A stretch of DNA of 64,000 nt from Planctomycetota bacterium (GTDB taxonomy: Bacteria; Planctomycetota; PUPC01; DSUN01), in the NCBI GenBank assembly GCA_035384565.1, contig DAOOIT010000013.1:54100-118099 (forward strand), given 5' to 3'. Below the pieces are notes generated by a model. The model ran no database searches. It worked only from the letters and a program-made list of their open reading frames with translations, and was not told the DNA's origin. The translations under genes were made by a program, and so were the position numbers. The stretch's first letter is position 1. Each line of letters begins with the position of its first letter. Below, piece by piece: positions 53,038 through 61,371 of this stretch.

Positions 53038-54213
53038 CTAGAGGGCCCCATAGATATAGGTGAGGCAGAAATATCCGCCGACCAGCAGGAAGACGGCGCC
53101 GGTGGCCCTGCGCGCCCACCATTCGAACTGCGAGAGGCGGTTGAACACCTTGCCGAGCGATTGCGCGCTCAGCGCGATCACGAAGGCGAACACCACCACC
53201 GGCAGCGCCGTGCCGAGGCCGTAGGCCGAAGGCAGGAGCGCCCGCGACTGGTGCGCGAGCGCCAGCCCCACGAGGCTCACGAAGAACAGCCCGGCCGAGA
53301 TGGGGCAGAAGGCCAGGGCGAAGAGAATGCCCAGCACGCCGGCGCCCCACACGCCCATGCGCTCGACGCGCTGCTGGGTCTTCTCGCCGGGCGCGAAGCC
53401 GCGGAGCGTGACGGTCACCAGCCCCAGCAGCACTACGCCCACGACGATGAGGATGGGGCCGAGGACGCGGTTGAGGTACTTCGACAGCACGTCCGACACC
53501 TCGGCCTTGTAGAGGAGGCCGCCCACGATGAGCGCGGCGAGCACCACGTAGGCCAGCATGCGCCCGAGCGTGTAGAGGAGGCCCGAGAACAGCACCTGCC
53601 GCGGGCTGCCCACGCGGCGGCCGATGAACGAGATGGCCGCAATGTTCGCCGCCATCGGGCAGGGGCTGATCGAGGTGAGCACACCCAGCCAGAGCGCCGT
53701 GGCCAGGGCCAGGAGGAAGCCCGTCGAGCCCGCGGCCTCTGCGGCGGTCCCGGCGCCCTCGCCCAGCAGCTCGCCCACGCCCTTCTGCACGTAGGCGACC
53801 AGGCCCGCGTCGTCATCGAGGTGGTCCCACGTCTCGTCGAGGCTCTTCGCCCGCACCTCCTGGCCATCGCGGAACTCGATGGCGACGAGCGTGCTGGTGA
53901 AGAGGCCGTACTTCTTGCCGATGGGTTCGTACTCGGGGGTCTCGTAGTTGGCCACGTGCCATTCGAGGCGGCCCTCGCGGAGGGCCTGGGGGAAGCCCCG
54001 CTCGATGGCCTGCTTCGACACGGCCTCGATCTTGCGGCACGACGCGCAGCGCGTCATCCTGTGGAAGTAGTACACGCTCACGCCGTTGGCCGGCCCGTGC
54101 ACCTTGCCGGTCTCGGCCGCCCGCGGCGGGCGCACCTCGAGGTACACCAGCGCCGCCACGCTCACAGCGGCGAAGGCCAGGAGTAGACCAGCGATGAGGC
54201 GTCGTGCGATCAT
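53038..54213 (-). CDS. ArsF-ArsG fusion: thioredoxin-like domain plus DsbD/ArsG-type membrane transporter
   Basis: 391 aa from the ATG at 54213 (a GTG 9 bases upstream is an alternative). A membrane anchor (residues 5-25) is followed by an ArsF-like domain with YYFHRMTRCASCRK (C56, C59) and LEWHVANYETPEYEPIGKKY. After a linker, from about 165, come six helices of the DsbD/CcdA-like ArsG family with SISPCPMAANIAAISFIG (C185) and ALAFCPISAGLFFVSLVG (C303). ArsG-type proteins are linked with efflux of aromatic arsenicals and ArsF with nitro-group reduction in the ars cluster; the paired cysteines suggest disulfide relay across the membrane. It is last in an operon with thioredoxin, ArsC and a radical SAM gene. 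Confidence 0.8.
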   Translation of the reverse strand: MIARRLIAGLLLAFAAVSVAALVYLEVRPPRAAETGKVHGPANGVSVYYFHRMTRCASCRKIEAVSKQAIERGFPQALREGRLEWHVANYETPEYEPIGKKYGLFTSTLVAIEFRDGQEVRAKSLDETWDHLDDDAGLVAYVQKGVGELLGEGAGTAAEAAGSTGFLLALATALWLGVLTSISPCPMAANIAAISFIGRRVGSPRQVLFSGLLYTLGRMLAYVVLAALIVGGLLYKAEVSDVLSKYLNRVLGPILIVVGVVLLGLVTVTLRGFAPGEKTQQRVERMGVWGAGVLGILFALAFCPISAGLFFVSLVGLALAHQSRALLPSAYGLGTALPVVVFAFVIALSAQSLGKVFNRLSQFEWWARRATGAVFLLVGGYFCLTYIYGAL

Positions 54214-54259
54214 GCGGCTCACGCGCCCGCCCTCTGTTATCGTGCCACAACGCCTGCTC

Positions 54260-54493
54260 TCACGCAAGCAGCTTCTGGACGTCTTCGACCGAGGGCACCT
54301 TGCCGGCGACCTTGATCTTGCCGTCCACCACGAGCGCGGGGGTGATCATCACGCCGAACTCGAGGATCTTCATGATGTCGGTGACCTTCTCGAGCTGGTA
54401 GTCGAGGCCGAGGGCCTTGGCGGCGGCCTCGGCGTTCTGGGCCAGCTTGGCGCAACTGGGGCAGCCGGGGCCGAGCACTTGAATCCTGGTCAT
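54260..54493 (-). CDS. small thioredoxin-like protein (CPSC)
   Basis: 77 aa. The redox motif is CPSC (C11, C14) in MTRIQVLGPGCPSCAKL, and the cis-proline turn is GVMITPALVVDGKI. These short 'thioredoxin family' proteins (TM0996/MTH895 type) often sit in arsenic or organoarsenic operons. It starts 4 bases after arsC and likely recycles oxidised ArsC or feeds the membrane protein downstream (inference). Confidence 0.85.
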   Translation of the reverse strand: MTRIQVLGPGCPSCAKLAQNAEAAAKALGLDYQLEKVTDIMKILEFGVMITPALVVDGKIKVAGKVPSVEDVQKLLA

Positions 54494-54497
54494 CGCG

Positions 54498-54935
54498 TCA
54501 CTCCTTCGTTGCCAGGCTCTCGGGCAGGGATTCCACGAAGGCGCGGATCTCGTCGCGCACGCGGCGGTAGTGGCCGAGGGCCTCTTCCTCGGACTTCGCG
54601 TTCCTGGCCAGGCGGGGCGGGTCGTCGAAGCCCACGTGCACCACGCGGGCCTTGCCGGGGAACAGGGGGCAGTGCTCGTGCGCGTGGCCGCACACGGTCA
54701 CCACGTAGTCGAAGGCCACGCCCTTCAGCTCGTCCACGTGCTTCGAGCGCTGGCGCGAGATGTCCACGCCCGCCTCGGCCATGACGCGCACGGCGTGGGG
54801 GTTGAGGCCGTGGGTCTCGATGCCGGCCGAGTAGGCCTCGAGCACGGCGCCCTTGAGGTGGCGCGCCCAGCCCTCGGCCATCTGGCTGCGGCACGAGTTG
54901 CCCGTGCACAGGAACAGCACCTTGAGCTTCTGCAT
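54498..54935 (-). CDS. arsC: arsenate reductase, low-molecular-weight phosphatase type
   Basis: 145 aa. The phosphatase-type loop CTGNSCR has C10, C15 and R16, and the two further cysteines fall at C82 and C89 (CGHAHEHC), the same positions as in the thioredoxin-coupled ArsC of Bacillus subtilis and plasmid pI258. The NPHAVRVMAEAGVDIS segment is typical. It reduces arsenate to arsenite with thioredoxin as electron donor in the cytoplasm; a thioredoxin gene follows 4 bases downstream. All key residues are intact. Confidence 0.92.
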   Translation of the reverse strand: MQKLKVLFLCTGNSCRSQMAEGWARHLKGAVLEAYSAGIETHGLNPHAVRVMAEAGVDISRQRSKHVDELKGVAFDYVVTVCGHAHEHCPLFPGKARVVHVGFDDPPRLARNAKSEEEALGHYRRVRDEIRAFVESLPESLATKE

Positions 54936-54950
54936 GATTCGCTCCGTCGG

Positions 54951-56108
54951 TCAGGGGCACTGGACGAGTCCCGCCGCCCACAGGCACTCGCCGCAGCGGG
55001 GAAAGTCGTCGCCGAAACAGTCCTCTTCGTTGTCGCTCCGCAGGTCGCAGCCGCCGCACTCGATGCAGGGCGCGAAGGCGAACTCGCGCACGCGGGCGCG
55101 GAAGGCGCGGTACTCGGCGCCGCCCCAGAGCTCCCGCAGCCTGGCGTCGTTCACATTGCCGAGGGCGTAGCGGCGGAGGCGCTTGGCCTTGTCGCGGAAG
55201 TAGTAGGTGTGCGAATGGAGCAGCGGCAGGCAGGGGCTCACGGCGCCGTCCCAGCGGATCGCCAGCCGCCCCTCGGCCACGAAGCGGCAGCGCGGGCCGG
55301 CCCCCGAGACGTCGGCCCCGTTGATCCACAGCCGCGCGCCGGCGCCTCGCAGCCGCTCGGCCACGGCGCTCGCCGCCGACCGCGCGTCCAGCAGCGGCAG
55401 CTCGACCACGGGATCCCACGGCGTGGCGAGGTGGCGCCGCGCGGGCGTGGCCCATTGCTCGTAGAGCACCTCGGCGGCCAGCTCGGGCGTGTGGGGCACG
55501 AGGTTCGTGACGACGACGCCGGTGAAGCCCAGGTGGGGCGCCAGGCGCACCAGGGCCGGCAGCTCGGCGATGTTGCGCTTCGTCGCGACGAACTCGACGA
55601 CGACCTCGGGCCGCTCGGCTCTGCGCGCGAGGCGCAGGCGGTGGAACTCCCGCAGGCGCTCGGCCACCTCGGGGAACGTGCCGGCGTGCAGGTTCTGGCT
55701 CGCGTCGCCGCTGACGCCGTCGAGCGAGACGATCAGCTTGTCGAGCCGCAACTCCAAGAGCTGCTGCATTCGCTCGGGCGTGAGGAGCAGGCCGTTGGAG
55801 ACGGCCTCGACCTGAAGTCGCGCGCCTTTGGCCAGGGCCAGGAACTCGGCGAAGAGCGGATGCGCCATCGGCTCGCCGTAGCCGCCGAAGCTCAGCGTCG
55901 CCCGCGCGGGGAGCTCCGCGCACTGCTCGACCACGCGGCGGAAGGTCGCGAGCGCCATCTCGCCGCCCGGCTCCTCGAAGGCGCGGCGCAGGCACATCGG
56001 GCAGTCGAGGTTGCAGGCCGTCGTGAGCTCGACGTAGGCCTTGCGCGGCTCGGCATCGCGTTCCGTCACGGCCTCCCGACGCACGGGAGGAAGCATTTCG
56101 ATCAGCAT
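54951..56108 (-). CDS. SPASM-domain radical SAM protein
   Basis: 385 aa, first gene of the arsenic-type operon (15 bases before arsC). The radical SAM site is ACNLDCPMC (C32, C36, C39) with SFGGYGEPMAHP. The C-terminal half has a SPASM-type set of cysteines, with CIECGGC and NEEDCFGDDFPRCGECLWAA...CP. From memory this end resembles maturases of tungsten-cofactor oxidoreductases, but no aldehyde ferredoxin oxidoreductase gene is in the window. Its substrate is unknown; linkage to arsC suggests organoarsenical or peptide modification, which is inference only. Weak GAGGGC ribosome site. Confidence 0.82.
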   Translation of the reverse strand: MLIEMLPPVRREAVTERDAEPRKAYVELTTACNLDCPMCLRRAFEEPGGEMALATFRRVVEQCAELPARATLSFGGYGEPMAHPLFAEFLALAKGARLQVEAVSNGLLLTPERMQQLLELRLDKLIVSLDGVSGDASQNLHAGTFPEVAERLREFHRLRLARRAERPEVVVEFVATKRNIAELPALVRLAPHLGFTGVVVTNLVPHTPELAAEVLYEQWATPARRHLATPWDPVVELPLLDARSAASAVAERLRGAGARLWINGADVSGAGPRCRFVAEGRLAIRWDGAVSPCLPLLHSHTYYFRDKAKRLRRYALGNVNDARLRELWGGAEYRAFRARVREFAFAPCIECGGCDLRSDNEEDCFGDDFPRCGECLWAAGLVQCP

Positions 56109-56505
56109 GTTGCGCCCTCAGCGCCGCCCGCCGGCAGCCCCGTCATGCCGAGCCGCTCGAGGAACCAGTCCGTAACCCGACGCACCACCGACTGAGGCGG
56201 AAGTCGGCCATTGAAGCCTCCCGCGGGTTGCGAACCCGCGGGAGGTCAGGGACAGGGGCTGAAGCCGGCACTCCGCCCCTCCCCGCCATCGGAGGCGTGC
56301 GCCGGAGGCCCCCCTTCATTCGGCTGGGCGGTTGCCATTCCTCCAACGCCATTGTGTAGCATGGTCCCGGAATCGCCGACGCTTGTCAAGCAGAAGAACG
56401 ACGCGGCCCCTCGGTTCGGGGCCTCGGCCTCCCCCCGCGCCGTGGGATCGGCGCAAGGCTTCCGCCACCAGGCTGGCGGGTCGCGGACGCCGCGCGAGGG
56501 CCTGC
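56109..56505. other. 397-bp gap holding a REP-like palindrome
   Basis: No gene found. The main feature is the palindrome at 56217-56245; the rest shows no conserved coding signal. The upstream operon ends at 56506 and the arsenic operon starts at 56108 on the same strand, so a terminator and a promoter are expected here, but neither is clear. Confidence 0.4.
56217..56245. repeat. REP-like palindrome, second copy of the 42510 family
   Basis: CCTCCCGCGGGTT / AACCCGCGGGAGG with a GCG loop. Compared with 42510-42542 the arms differ by an A to G change on one side and the matching T to C on the other, keeping base pairing. Confidence 0.85.
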
Positions 56506-57357
56506 TCACCCCTTCACGGCGCCGAACGTGAGCCCCCGCACGATGTACCGCTGCGCCAGCAACGCCAGAATCACCGGAGGGGTGATGGCGATCAGCGACC
56601 GCACGGCCACGAACCAGAACTGCACGCCCCGCGTGTCGCCGGCCCCGGCAATGTGGACGGGGATGACCTTGGCGTGGAGCGAGCCGATCATCAGCCCCGC
56701 GAGGAACTCGTTCCAGGTGAAGGCGATGACGATGAGGACCGCCGCCGCCAGGCTCGGCGCGGCCAGCGGCAGGCAGATGCGCAGGAAGATCGTGCCGTGG
56801 CCCGCGCCGTCCACCATCGCCGCCTCCTCCAGTTCCACCGGCAGGTCGAGGAACGCCTGGCGCAGGATGACCACGGCGAGGGGCAGGTTGAACGTCACGT
56901 TGAGCAGCACCAGCCCCGTCCGCGTGTCGAGCAGCCCGAGCCAGTGGATGAGGAGGAACAGCGGCGCCGCCGTCGCCACGGGCGGCAGCACGCGCTGCGA
57001 GAGGAACCACAGCGTGAGGTCCTCGTTCGACGGCCATCGGAACCGGAACCGCGCGACCGCGTAGGCGGCCGGCGCACCGACCAGGACGACGATGGCCGCC
57101 GTGGACACCGCGATGATCAGGCTGTTGGCCAGCGCCCGCTGCATCTCGCCCGTCGCCAGCTCCGCCCGCCAGTTGTCGAGCGTCGGCTGGTACTGCACGA
57201 ACGGCACGCCCAGCCCCGTGACCGTGAACGTCTGGCTCTGCTGCCGGAGGCTCAGGCTGATCGCCCAGTAGAAGGGCAGGAACACGGCGCCCGCCACCGC
57301 AAAGGCGAGCGCGGCGAGGAAGGCTCTCGAGAAGTGCCGCGAGCCACGGCGCGTCAT
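56506..57357 (-). CDS. sugar-type ABC transporter permease, MalG family
   Basis: 283 aa from the ATG at 57357, overlapping the upstream permease stop by ATGA. Six helices. The conserved EAA-like loop is VELEEAAMVDGAGHGTIFLR, followed by ICLPLAAPSLAAAVLIVIAF. Start and length fit the carbohydrate-type (CUT1) permease family. Last gene of the transporter operon. Confidence 0.9.
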   Translation of the reverse strand: MTRRGSRHFSRAFLAALAFAVAGAVFLPFYWAISLSLRQQSQTFTVTGLGVPFVQYQPTLDNWRAELATGEMQRALANSLIIAVSTAAIVVLVGAPAAYAVARFRFRWPSNEDLTLWFLSQRVLPPVATAAPLFLLIHWLGLLDTRTGLVLLNVTFNLPLAVVILRQAFLDLPVELEEAAMVDGAGHGTIFLRICLPLAAPSLAAAVLIVIAFTWNEFLAGLMIGSLHAKVIPVHIAGAGDTRGVQFWFVAVRSLIAITPPVILALLAQRYIVRGLTFGAVKG

Positions 57358-58202
57358 TGGTACACCTGCCTCATCCGCCTGAAGAGCACGAGGATCATCC
57401 CGGTGACCAGGAGGAGCATGACGACCGAGACGCACGAGGCGTAGCCGAAGTTGAGGTTGCGCAGGCCCACGAAGTAGGCGTACAGGCTGAGCACCTGGGT
57501 GGAGGTGCCCGGCCCGCCGCCCGTGAGGGTGTAGGGGATGTCGAGCACCTTGAACGCCTCGGTGAGGCGCAGGAGCAGCACGAGGGTGACCGTGGGCATG
57601 AGGATCGGCAGCGTGATGCGGCGGAAGAGCGCCCAGCCGCTCCTCGTCTCGAGCCGCGCCGCCTCGTAGTAGTCCTCGGGAATCCCCTGGAGCGCCGCCA
57701 GGAAGATGAGGAAGCAGAACGGCGTCCACTGCCAGATGTCCACCAGCAGCACCGAGGCGAGCGCCCAGCGGGGGTTCGAGAGCCAGGGGATCCTCGTGCC
57801 CAGCAGACCGTTGGCCAGGCCCCCCTCCTCGTAGAAGATCGTGCGGAAGAGGAAACCGACGGCGATGGGCGTGGCGAAGAGCGGCGCGGTCAGGAGCGTC
57901 CGCAGCACGCCGCGCCCCGGCAGGGGGCGGTGGAACAGCAGGGCGAGCGCCATGCCCAGGACGAGCTGGGCCGTGACCCCGCAGGCCACGAAGACCAGCG
58001 TGACGCCGAGCGACTCCCAGGCCCGTCGGTCGTGGAGGAACGCGGCGTAGTTGGCGAGGCCGACGAACTGCTCGGGCTCGCCCACCTTGGCGCTGTAGAA
58101 CGACAGCCGCACGCTGTAGAGGAGCGGGAACAGGGTGAAGCAGAGCACCCACGCGACGGCGGGGAGAATGAAGAGGAGCTGGATGTGCCGTTGGCGACGC
58201 AC
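57354..58202 (-). CDS. sugar-type ABC transporter permease, MalF family
   Basis: 282 aa from a GTG at 58202; a longer frame begins in repeat DNA at 58304 and would add about 34 His/Pro-rich residues, which I reject. Core: LLFILPAVAWVLCFTLFPLL, then PLFATPIAVGFLFRTIFYEE, the EAA loop IPEDYYEAARLETRSGWALF, and a YTLTGGGPGTSTQ segment typical of this family. It pairs with the downstream permease. Because the repeat hairpin lies upstream, the true start is uncertain by about 10 codons. Confidence 0.88.
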   Translation of the reverse strand: MRRQRHIQLLFILPAVAWVLCFTLFPLLYSVRLSFYSAKVGEPEQFVGLANYAAFLHDRRAWESLGVTLVFVACGVTAQLVLGMALALLFHRPLPGRGVLRTLLTAPLFATPIAVGFLFRTIFYEEGGLANGLLGTRIPWLSNPRWALASVLLVDIWQWTPFCFLIFLAALQGIPEDYYEAARLETRSGWALFRRITLPILMPTVTLVLLLRLTEAFKVLDIPYTLTGGGPGTSTQVLSLYAYFVGLRNLNFGYASCVSVVMLLLVTGMILVLFRRMRQVYQ

Positions 58203-58228
58203 GGGGATGTCCAAGGAGGAGCAAGGGA

Positions 58229-58320
58229 TAGGCGGATGGATAGATGGATGGAAGAGCGGATGGCCGTGGCTCTGTGGCAACCATCCACTCATCCACTCAT
58301 CCATTCATCCAACCATCCAC
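58229..58320. repeat. GATG/CATC hairpin between binding protein and permease genes
   Basis: The left arm has GGCGGATGGATAGATGGATG; the right arm has CATCCACTCATCCACTCATC and CATTCATCCAACCATCC. It reaches the stop codon of the binding protein, the same position as in four other operons of this window. Confidence 0.75.
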
Positions 58321-60000
58321 CTACTTCCTGTAGCCAATTGCTCTCTGGTACTGCTTGAGCTGCGCCGCGCGGCCGCGGCGCTCGGTGATCTTGGCCCACT
58401 CGGCCGCCGTGCGGTCGAGGGCCTCCTGGGGCTTGAGCGTGCCGACCATCGTGGCCGAGAGGTTCTGGTCGAGCGCCCGCCAGTACTCCTCGGCCCCGTT
58501 GATCCGCAGGTAGGGCATCATCGTCTTCGCGAAGAAGTTGGCGTGGTAGGCGTCGAGGTAGAACTTCAGGTCGCTCTCGTTCCAGCCCGCGTCGAGGTAG
58601 CCCTGGAGCGTGGCCGTGCCGTGCGGCGGCAGGAAGTGGATGCTCGCGCCGGGGTCCACCCCCGTCCAGCCGCGGTTGGCGTTCCACAGGCTCACCGGCT
58701 CGGTAGCCATGAGGGCGTAGAGGCTGTAGACGAGCTCGGGGTTCCTGGACTTCGCGGAGATGACGCCGTGCCAGGAGCCGCCCACGGTGTTGCCCACGAC
58801 GTTGGGGGTGTCGAGCTTCACCCACTCGTTCCTGTTCATGTCGTAGACGTCGGTGGAGCCGGGCAGGATGGCCGCGCCGAGCTTGCCCTTGATCTTCGAG
58901 CGGGTCGCGTCCTGCACCAGCGCGCCCACGTCGCCCCACGAGAAGACGAAGATGCTCTTGCCGCGCAGGAACCAGTCCCAGGCCGTCCCCAGGTCCCAGG
59001 CCGATTGGGCGGCGGGGCCGCACTTCGACAGCTCGTAGAGCATCTCGAGCGCGCGCACGTGGCCGGGCTGGTTGATCAGCGGCTCCATCGTCTCGGGGTC
59101 GAACCAGTAGTTGTTCGTGCCGCGGGTGACCTTGTCGCCGCCGAGGACCACGAAGGGGGCCGAGAGCGACATGAAGTGGAACATGCCCTGCTCGTTCACG
59201 CGGAAGTGCATCACGATCCCCGTGTCGGGCTCGGGGTCGTTCGCGTCCCAGTTCTTCCCGTTGAAGAACTTCGCGATGGCGAGCACGTCCTGCCAGGTCC
59301 GGACGGGGAAGGGCATGTCCCGGCCTGTCTCGGCCTTGAACTTCTTGTGCCACTCGGGGTCGGAGAGGATGTCGTGGCGCCAGTAGAGCACCTGGCCGTC
59401 GCTGTCGTTGAGCGTGCCGTACCACTTGCCCTCCCAGGTGTAGAGGGTTTGGAGGGCGGGCGGCATCCAGGCGGGGTCCCACCGCGGGAAGCGCGGGTCG
59501 CGGATGTAGGCGTCCGTGGGCACGATGTAGCCGGGGGTGGCATACTCGCCCATGAACCAGGAGGCCTGCATGAAGCCGTCGAACTGCCCGCTGCCGAGGC
59601 GCAGGTCGGTGATGCTCTTGTTGAGCAGTTCGGCGATGGGCACCTCCACGATGTCGAGGCGGGCGCCCGTCAGCTCCTCCCAGGCGGGCCGCAGGCGGTA
59701 GAGCGGCCCGGAGATGCCGCCCTTGGGGCCGCTGTTGAGCACCAGGATGGCGATGCGTTGGCCCGCGAACGGCACCTTGCCCTTGCCGAACATCGCGCCG
59801 AGCTGGTCCTTCGTGAGGCGGATCGCCTCCTGGTCCTCGAAGGTGGTGAGGGTCACGCCCCCGTCGTCGTGCCAGGCGAGGAACCGGTAGTCGCCGCGCG
59901 CGGCGGCGGCCCCTCGGTCCTCCTCGCCGCCGCAGCCGGCGAGCAGCGCCGCCACGACCGCAAGACACCCGACCCCCGTTGGCCAGGAAAACCGCAGCAT
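58321..60000 (-). CDS. sugar-type ABC transporter substrate-binding lipoprotein (SBP family 1)
   Basis: 559 aa. The lipobox is LLAGC at about residues 19-23. The body has IDIVEVPIAELLNKSITDLR type and FDGFMQASWFMGEYATPGYI family-1 features, with aromatic sugar-pocket residues such as WEGKWYGTLNDSDGQVLYWR and MFHFMSLSAPFVVLGG. It is longer than the family norm (about 430 aa). It leads the operon with two permeases. No ATPase is present, so a shared ATPase (MsmK/MalK-type) must be encoded elsewhere. A sugar or polyol ligand is likely. Confidence 0.88.
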   Translation of the reverse strand: MLRFSWPTGVGCLAVVAALLAGCGGEEDRGAAAARGDYRFLAWHDDGGVTLTTFEDQEAIRLTKDQLGAMFGKGKVPFAGQRIAILVLNSGPKGGISGPLYRLRPAWEELTGARLDIVEVPIAELLNKSITDLRLGSGQFDGFMQASWFMGEYATPGYIVPTDAYIRDPRFPRWDPAWMPPALQTLYTWEGKWYGTLNDSDGQVLYWRHDILSDPEWHKKFKAETGRDMPFPVRTWQDVLAIAKFFNGKNWDANDPEPDTGIVMHFRVNEQGMFHFMSLSAPFVVLGGDKVTRGTNNYWFDPETMEPLINQPGHVRALEMLYELSKCGPAAQSAWDLGTAWDWFLRGKSIFVFSWGDVGALVQDATRSKIKGKLGAAILPGSTDVYDMNRNEWVKLDTPNVVGNTVGGSWHGVISAKSRNPELVYSLYALMATEPVSLWNANRGWTGVDPGASIHFLPPHGTATLQGYLDAGWNESDLKFYLDAYHANFFAKTMMPYLRINGAEEYWRALDQNLSATMVGTLKPQEALDRTAAEWAKITERRGRAAQLKQYQRAIGYRK

Positions 60001-60301
60001 CGCGAGTCCTCCTTTCAGATGGATGATACCGATCTACCAGTTCCCGCCGCTCGCGTCAACGGCGAGTGCGGCGGATGGGGGTCAAGCTGGCCCTCCGCCA
60101 GCGGCGCGGGCCGCTGCGGCAAGCGGCCAGCAGGCTGCCCTCCTCCCGAAGGACTTCCGACGTCTCCACCACCCCTTTTCCATTCCCCGTGACACTTGCA
60201 AGTCGAGTGCCCATGGGATAATATAAGAAGGGTGGAGACCAGCGATTACGGGCCGCCCATAGGGGGGCGGCACGAGGCCGGCGGGAGAGAGGGGTTCGAA
60301 C
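60001..60301. other. divergent intergenic region
   Basis: No gene seen. It holds a candidate plus-strand promoter at 60196-60222 and a ribosome site (GAGAGGGG) about 8 bases before the TTG at 60302. For the minus-strand binding protein only a weak -10 (TATCAT) is visible near 60025. Confidence 0.4.
60196..60222 (+). promoter_or_regulatory. candidate promoter of the prepilin-like gene
   Basis: TTGCAA (60196-60201), 15-base spacer, GATAAT (60217-60222); TAATAT at 60219-60224 would give a 17-base spacer. AT-rich patch in a GC-rich background. Confidence 0.5.
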
Positions 60302-61165
60302 TTGCCGCACAGAGGCTTCAGGGCGCGCCGCACGGGCTTCACGCTCGTCGAGATGCTGGTGGTGATCGGGATCATCGTGATGCTGGCCGGGATCACGCTG
60401 CCGGCCATCTTCCGCTCGCAGGTGGCTGCTCGCGAGACCTACTGCAAGAACAACCTGAGCCAGATCGGCAAGGGGCTCTTCTCGTACATGGTGAACTGGG
60501 ACCGCCGCTTCATCGCGAACCGGCCGCCGGCGCTGGTGACTTCGACCCGGCAGATCCCCGACCCCGTGTTCACGAGCTTCGACGATCTCAGCCCCCTGTG
60601 GGGGGTGCCCTCCGCCCGCTTCGAGCGGAAGGGCGGCACCTTCCGCTATGTGCCCGTGGTCACCGAGTCGTACGTGCAGGATGTGCGGGCCTTCAACTGC
60701 CCCACGACCCGCGACGTCGCGGGCAAGCTGAAGCAGAAGGAGGAGTGGTGGAAGGAACTCCGGTACAAGCGGGACGGCAAGGCGCTGACGTTCACGTGGA
60801 GCTCCGGCTACACATTCACCACGAGCACCCCGACGCCGCCCCCGCAGCTCAGCTATGAGTATGCGGGCGAGTTCAACCCCAGCATGCAGTACATCGGCAT
60901 CAACAGCAACAAGGCGTGGCTGGTGCACGACGACGACTCGAACATCGAAAACACGCAGGCGATCCTGGTGAACAAGGACTATAAGGGACTGGAGCTGACG
61001 GCGAAGTCGAACCACGGCAAGCGGGGCGGCAACATGCTCTTCCTGGATGGCAGGGCGGAGTGGATCCCGAGCATTGACTGGGTCCAGCACGTCATCGAGG
61101 GGATCCGGGAGTGGGAGAAGGTGACCACGTGGAGCATGCCCAGCGGGTACTACGGCATCCCGTGA
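60302..61165 (+). CDS. prepilin-type N-terminal cleavage/methylation protein with H...DG motif
   Basis: 287 aa from a TTG with an AGAGGGG ribosome site 7-8 bases upstream. The prepilin signal is RTGFTLVEMLVVIGIIVMLA with cleavage after the Gly, E5-type residue kept, and a hydrophobic N-terminal helix. Near the C-terminus NHGKRGGNMLFLDGRAEW carries the H...DG motif (here H-x10-DG, one longer than the standard x9). Such proteins are abundant in Planctomycetota and are exported through type II secretion/pilus-like machinery; their role is poorly known. Own promoter at 60196-60222. Confidence 0.85.
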   Translation: MPHRGFRARRTGFTLVEMLVVIGIIVMLAGITLPAIFRSQVAARETYCKNNLSQIGKGLFSYMVNWDRRFIANRPPALVTSTRQIPDPVFTSFDDLSPLWGVPSARFERKGGTFRYVPVVTESYVQDVRAFNCPTTRDVAGKLKQKEEWWKELRYKRDGKALTFTWSSGYTFTTSTPTPPPQLSYEYAGEFNPSMQYIGINSNKAWLVHDDDSNIENTQAILVNKDYKGLELTAKSNHGKRGGNMLFLDGRAEWIPSIDWVQHVIEGIREWEKVTTWSMPSGYYGIP

Positions 61166-61236
61166 GCCGTGGGCGGACGTTCCTCTCCGACCAGTATTGC
61201 AGATGGCACCGGCGGCCCGCCCGCGCGATTTCCGAT

Positions 61237-61265
61237 TTGATCGCCGGGCGAAGGCCTGTTAGAAT
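61237..61265 (+). promoter_or_regulatory. strong candidate sigma70 promoter of fhs
   Basis: TTGATC (61237-61242), 17-base spacer, TAGAAT (61260-61265). Predicted start about 61272, leaving a 100-base GC-rich leader. Confidence 0.6.
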
Positions 61266-61302
61266 CCTGGCTCATTTCGTGCCGGGCTTGTGAAGCATTT
61301 CA

Positions 61303-61365
61303 TGTGAGGCTCCCGCGGCCGTCCGGCCGGCCGCGGCGCCGGGCGGAGCCACAGGCTCCAGGAGG
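61303..61365 (+). promoter_or_regulatory. fhs leader with mutually exclusive hairpins
   Basis: GGAGCC (61345-61350) can pair with GGCTCC at 61308-61313 (closing a large hairpin that also has CCGCGGCC / GGCCGCGG, 61313-61320 / 61329-61336) or with GGCTCC at 61354-61359, which touches the ribosome site. Only one pairing can form at a time. This is what a switch-like leader would look like, but no known riboswitch class was recognised. Confidence 0.45.
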
Positions 61366-61371
61366 CCACGG

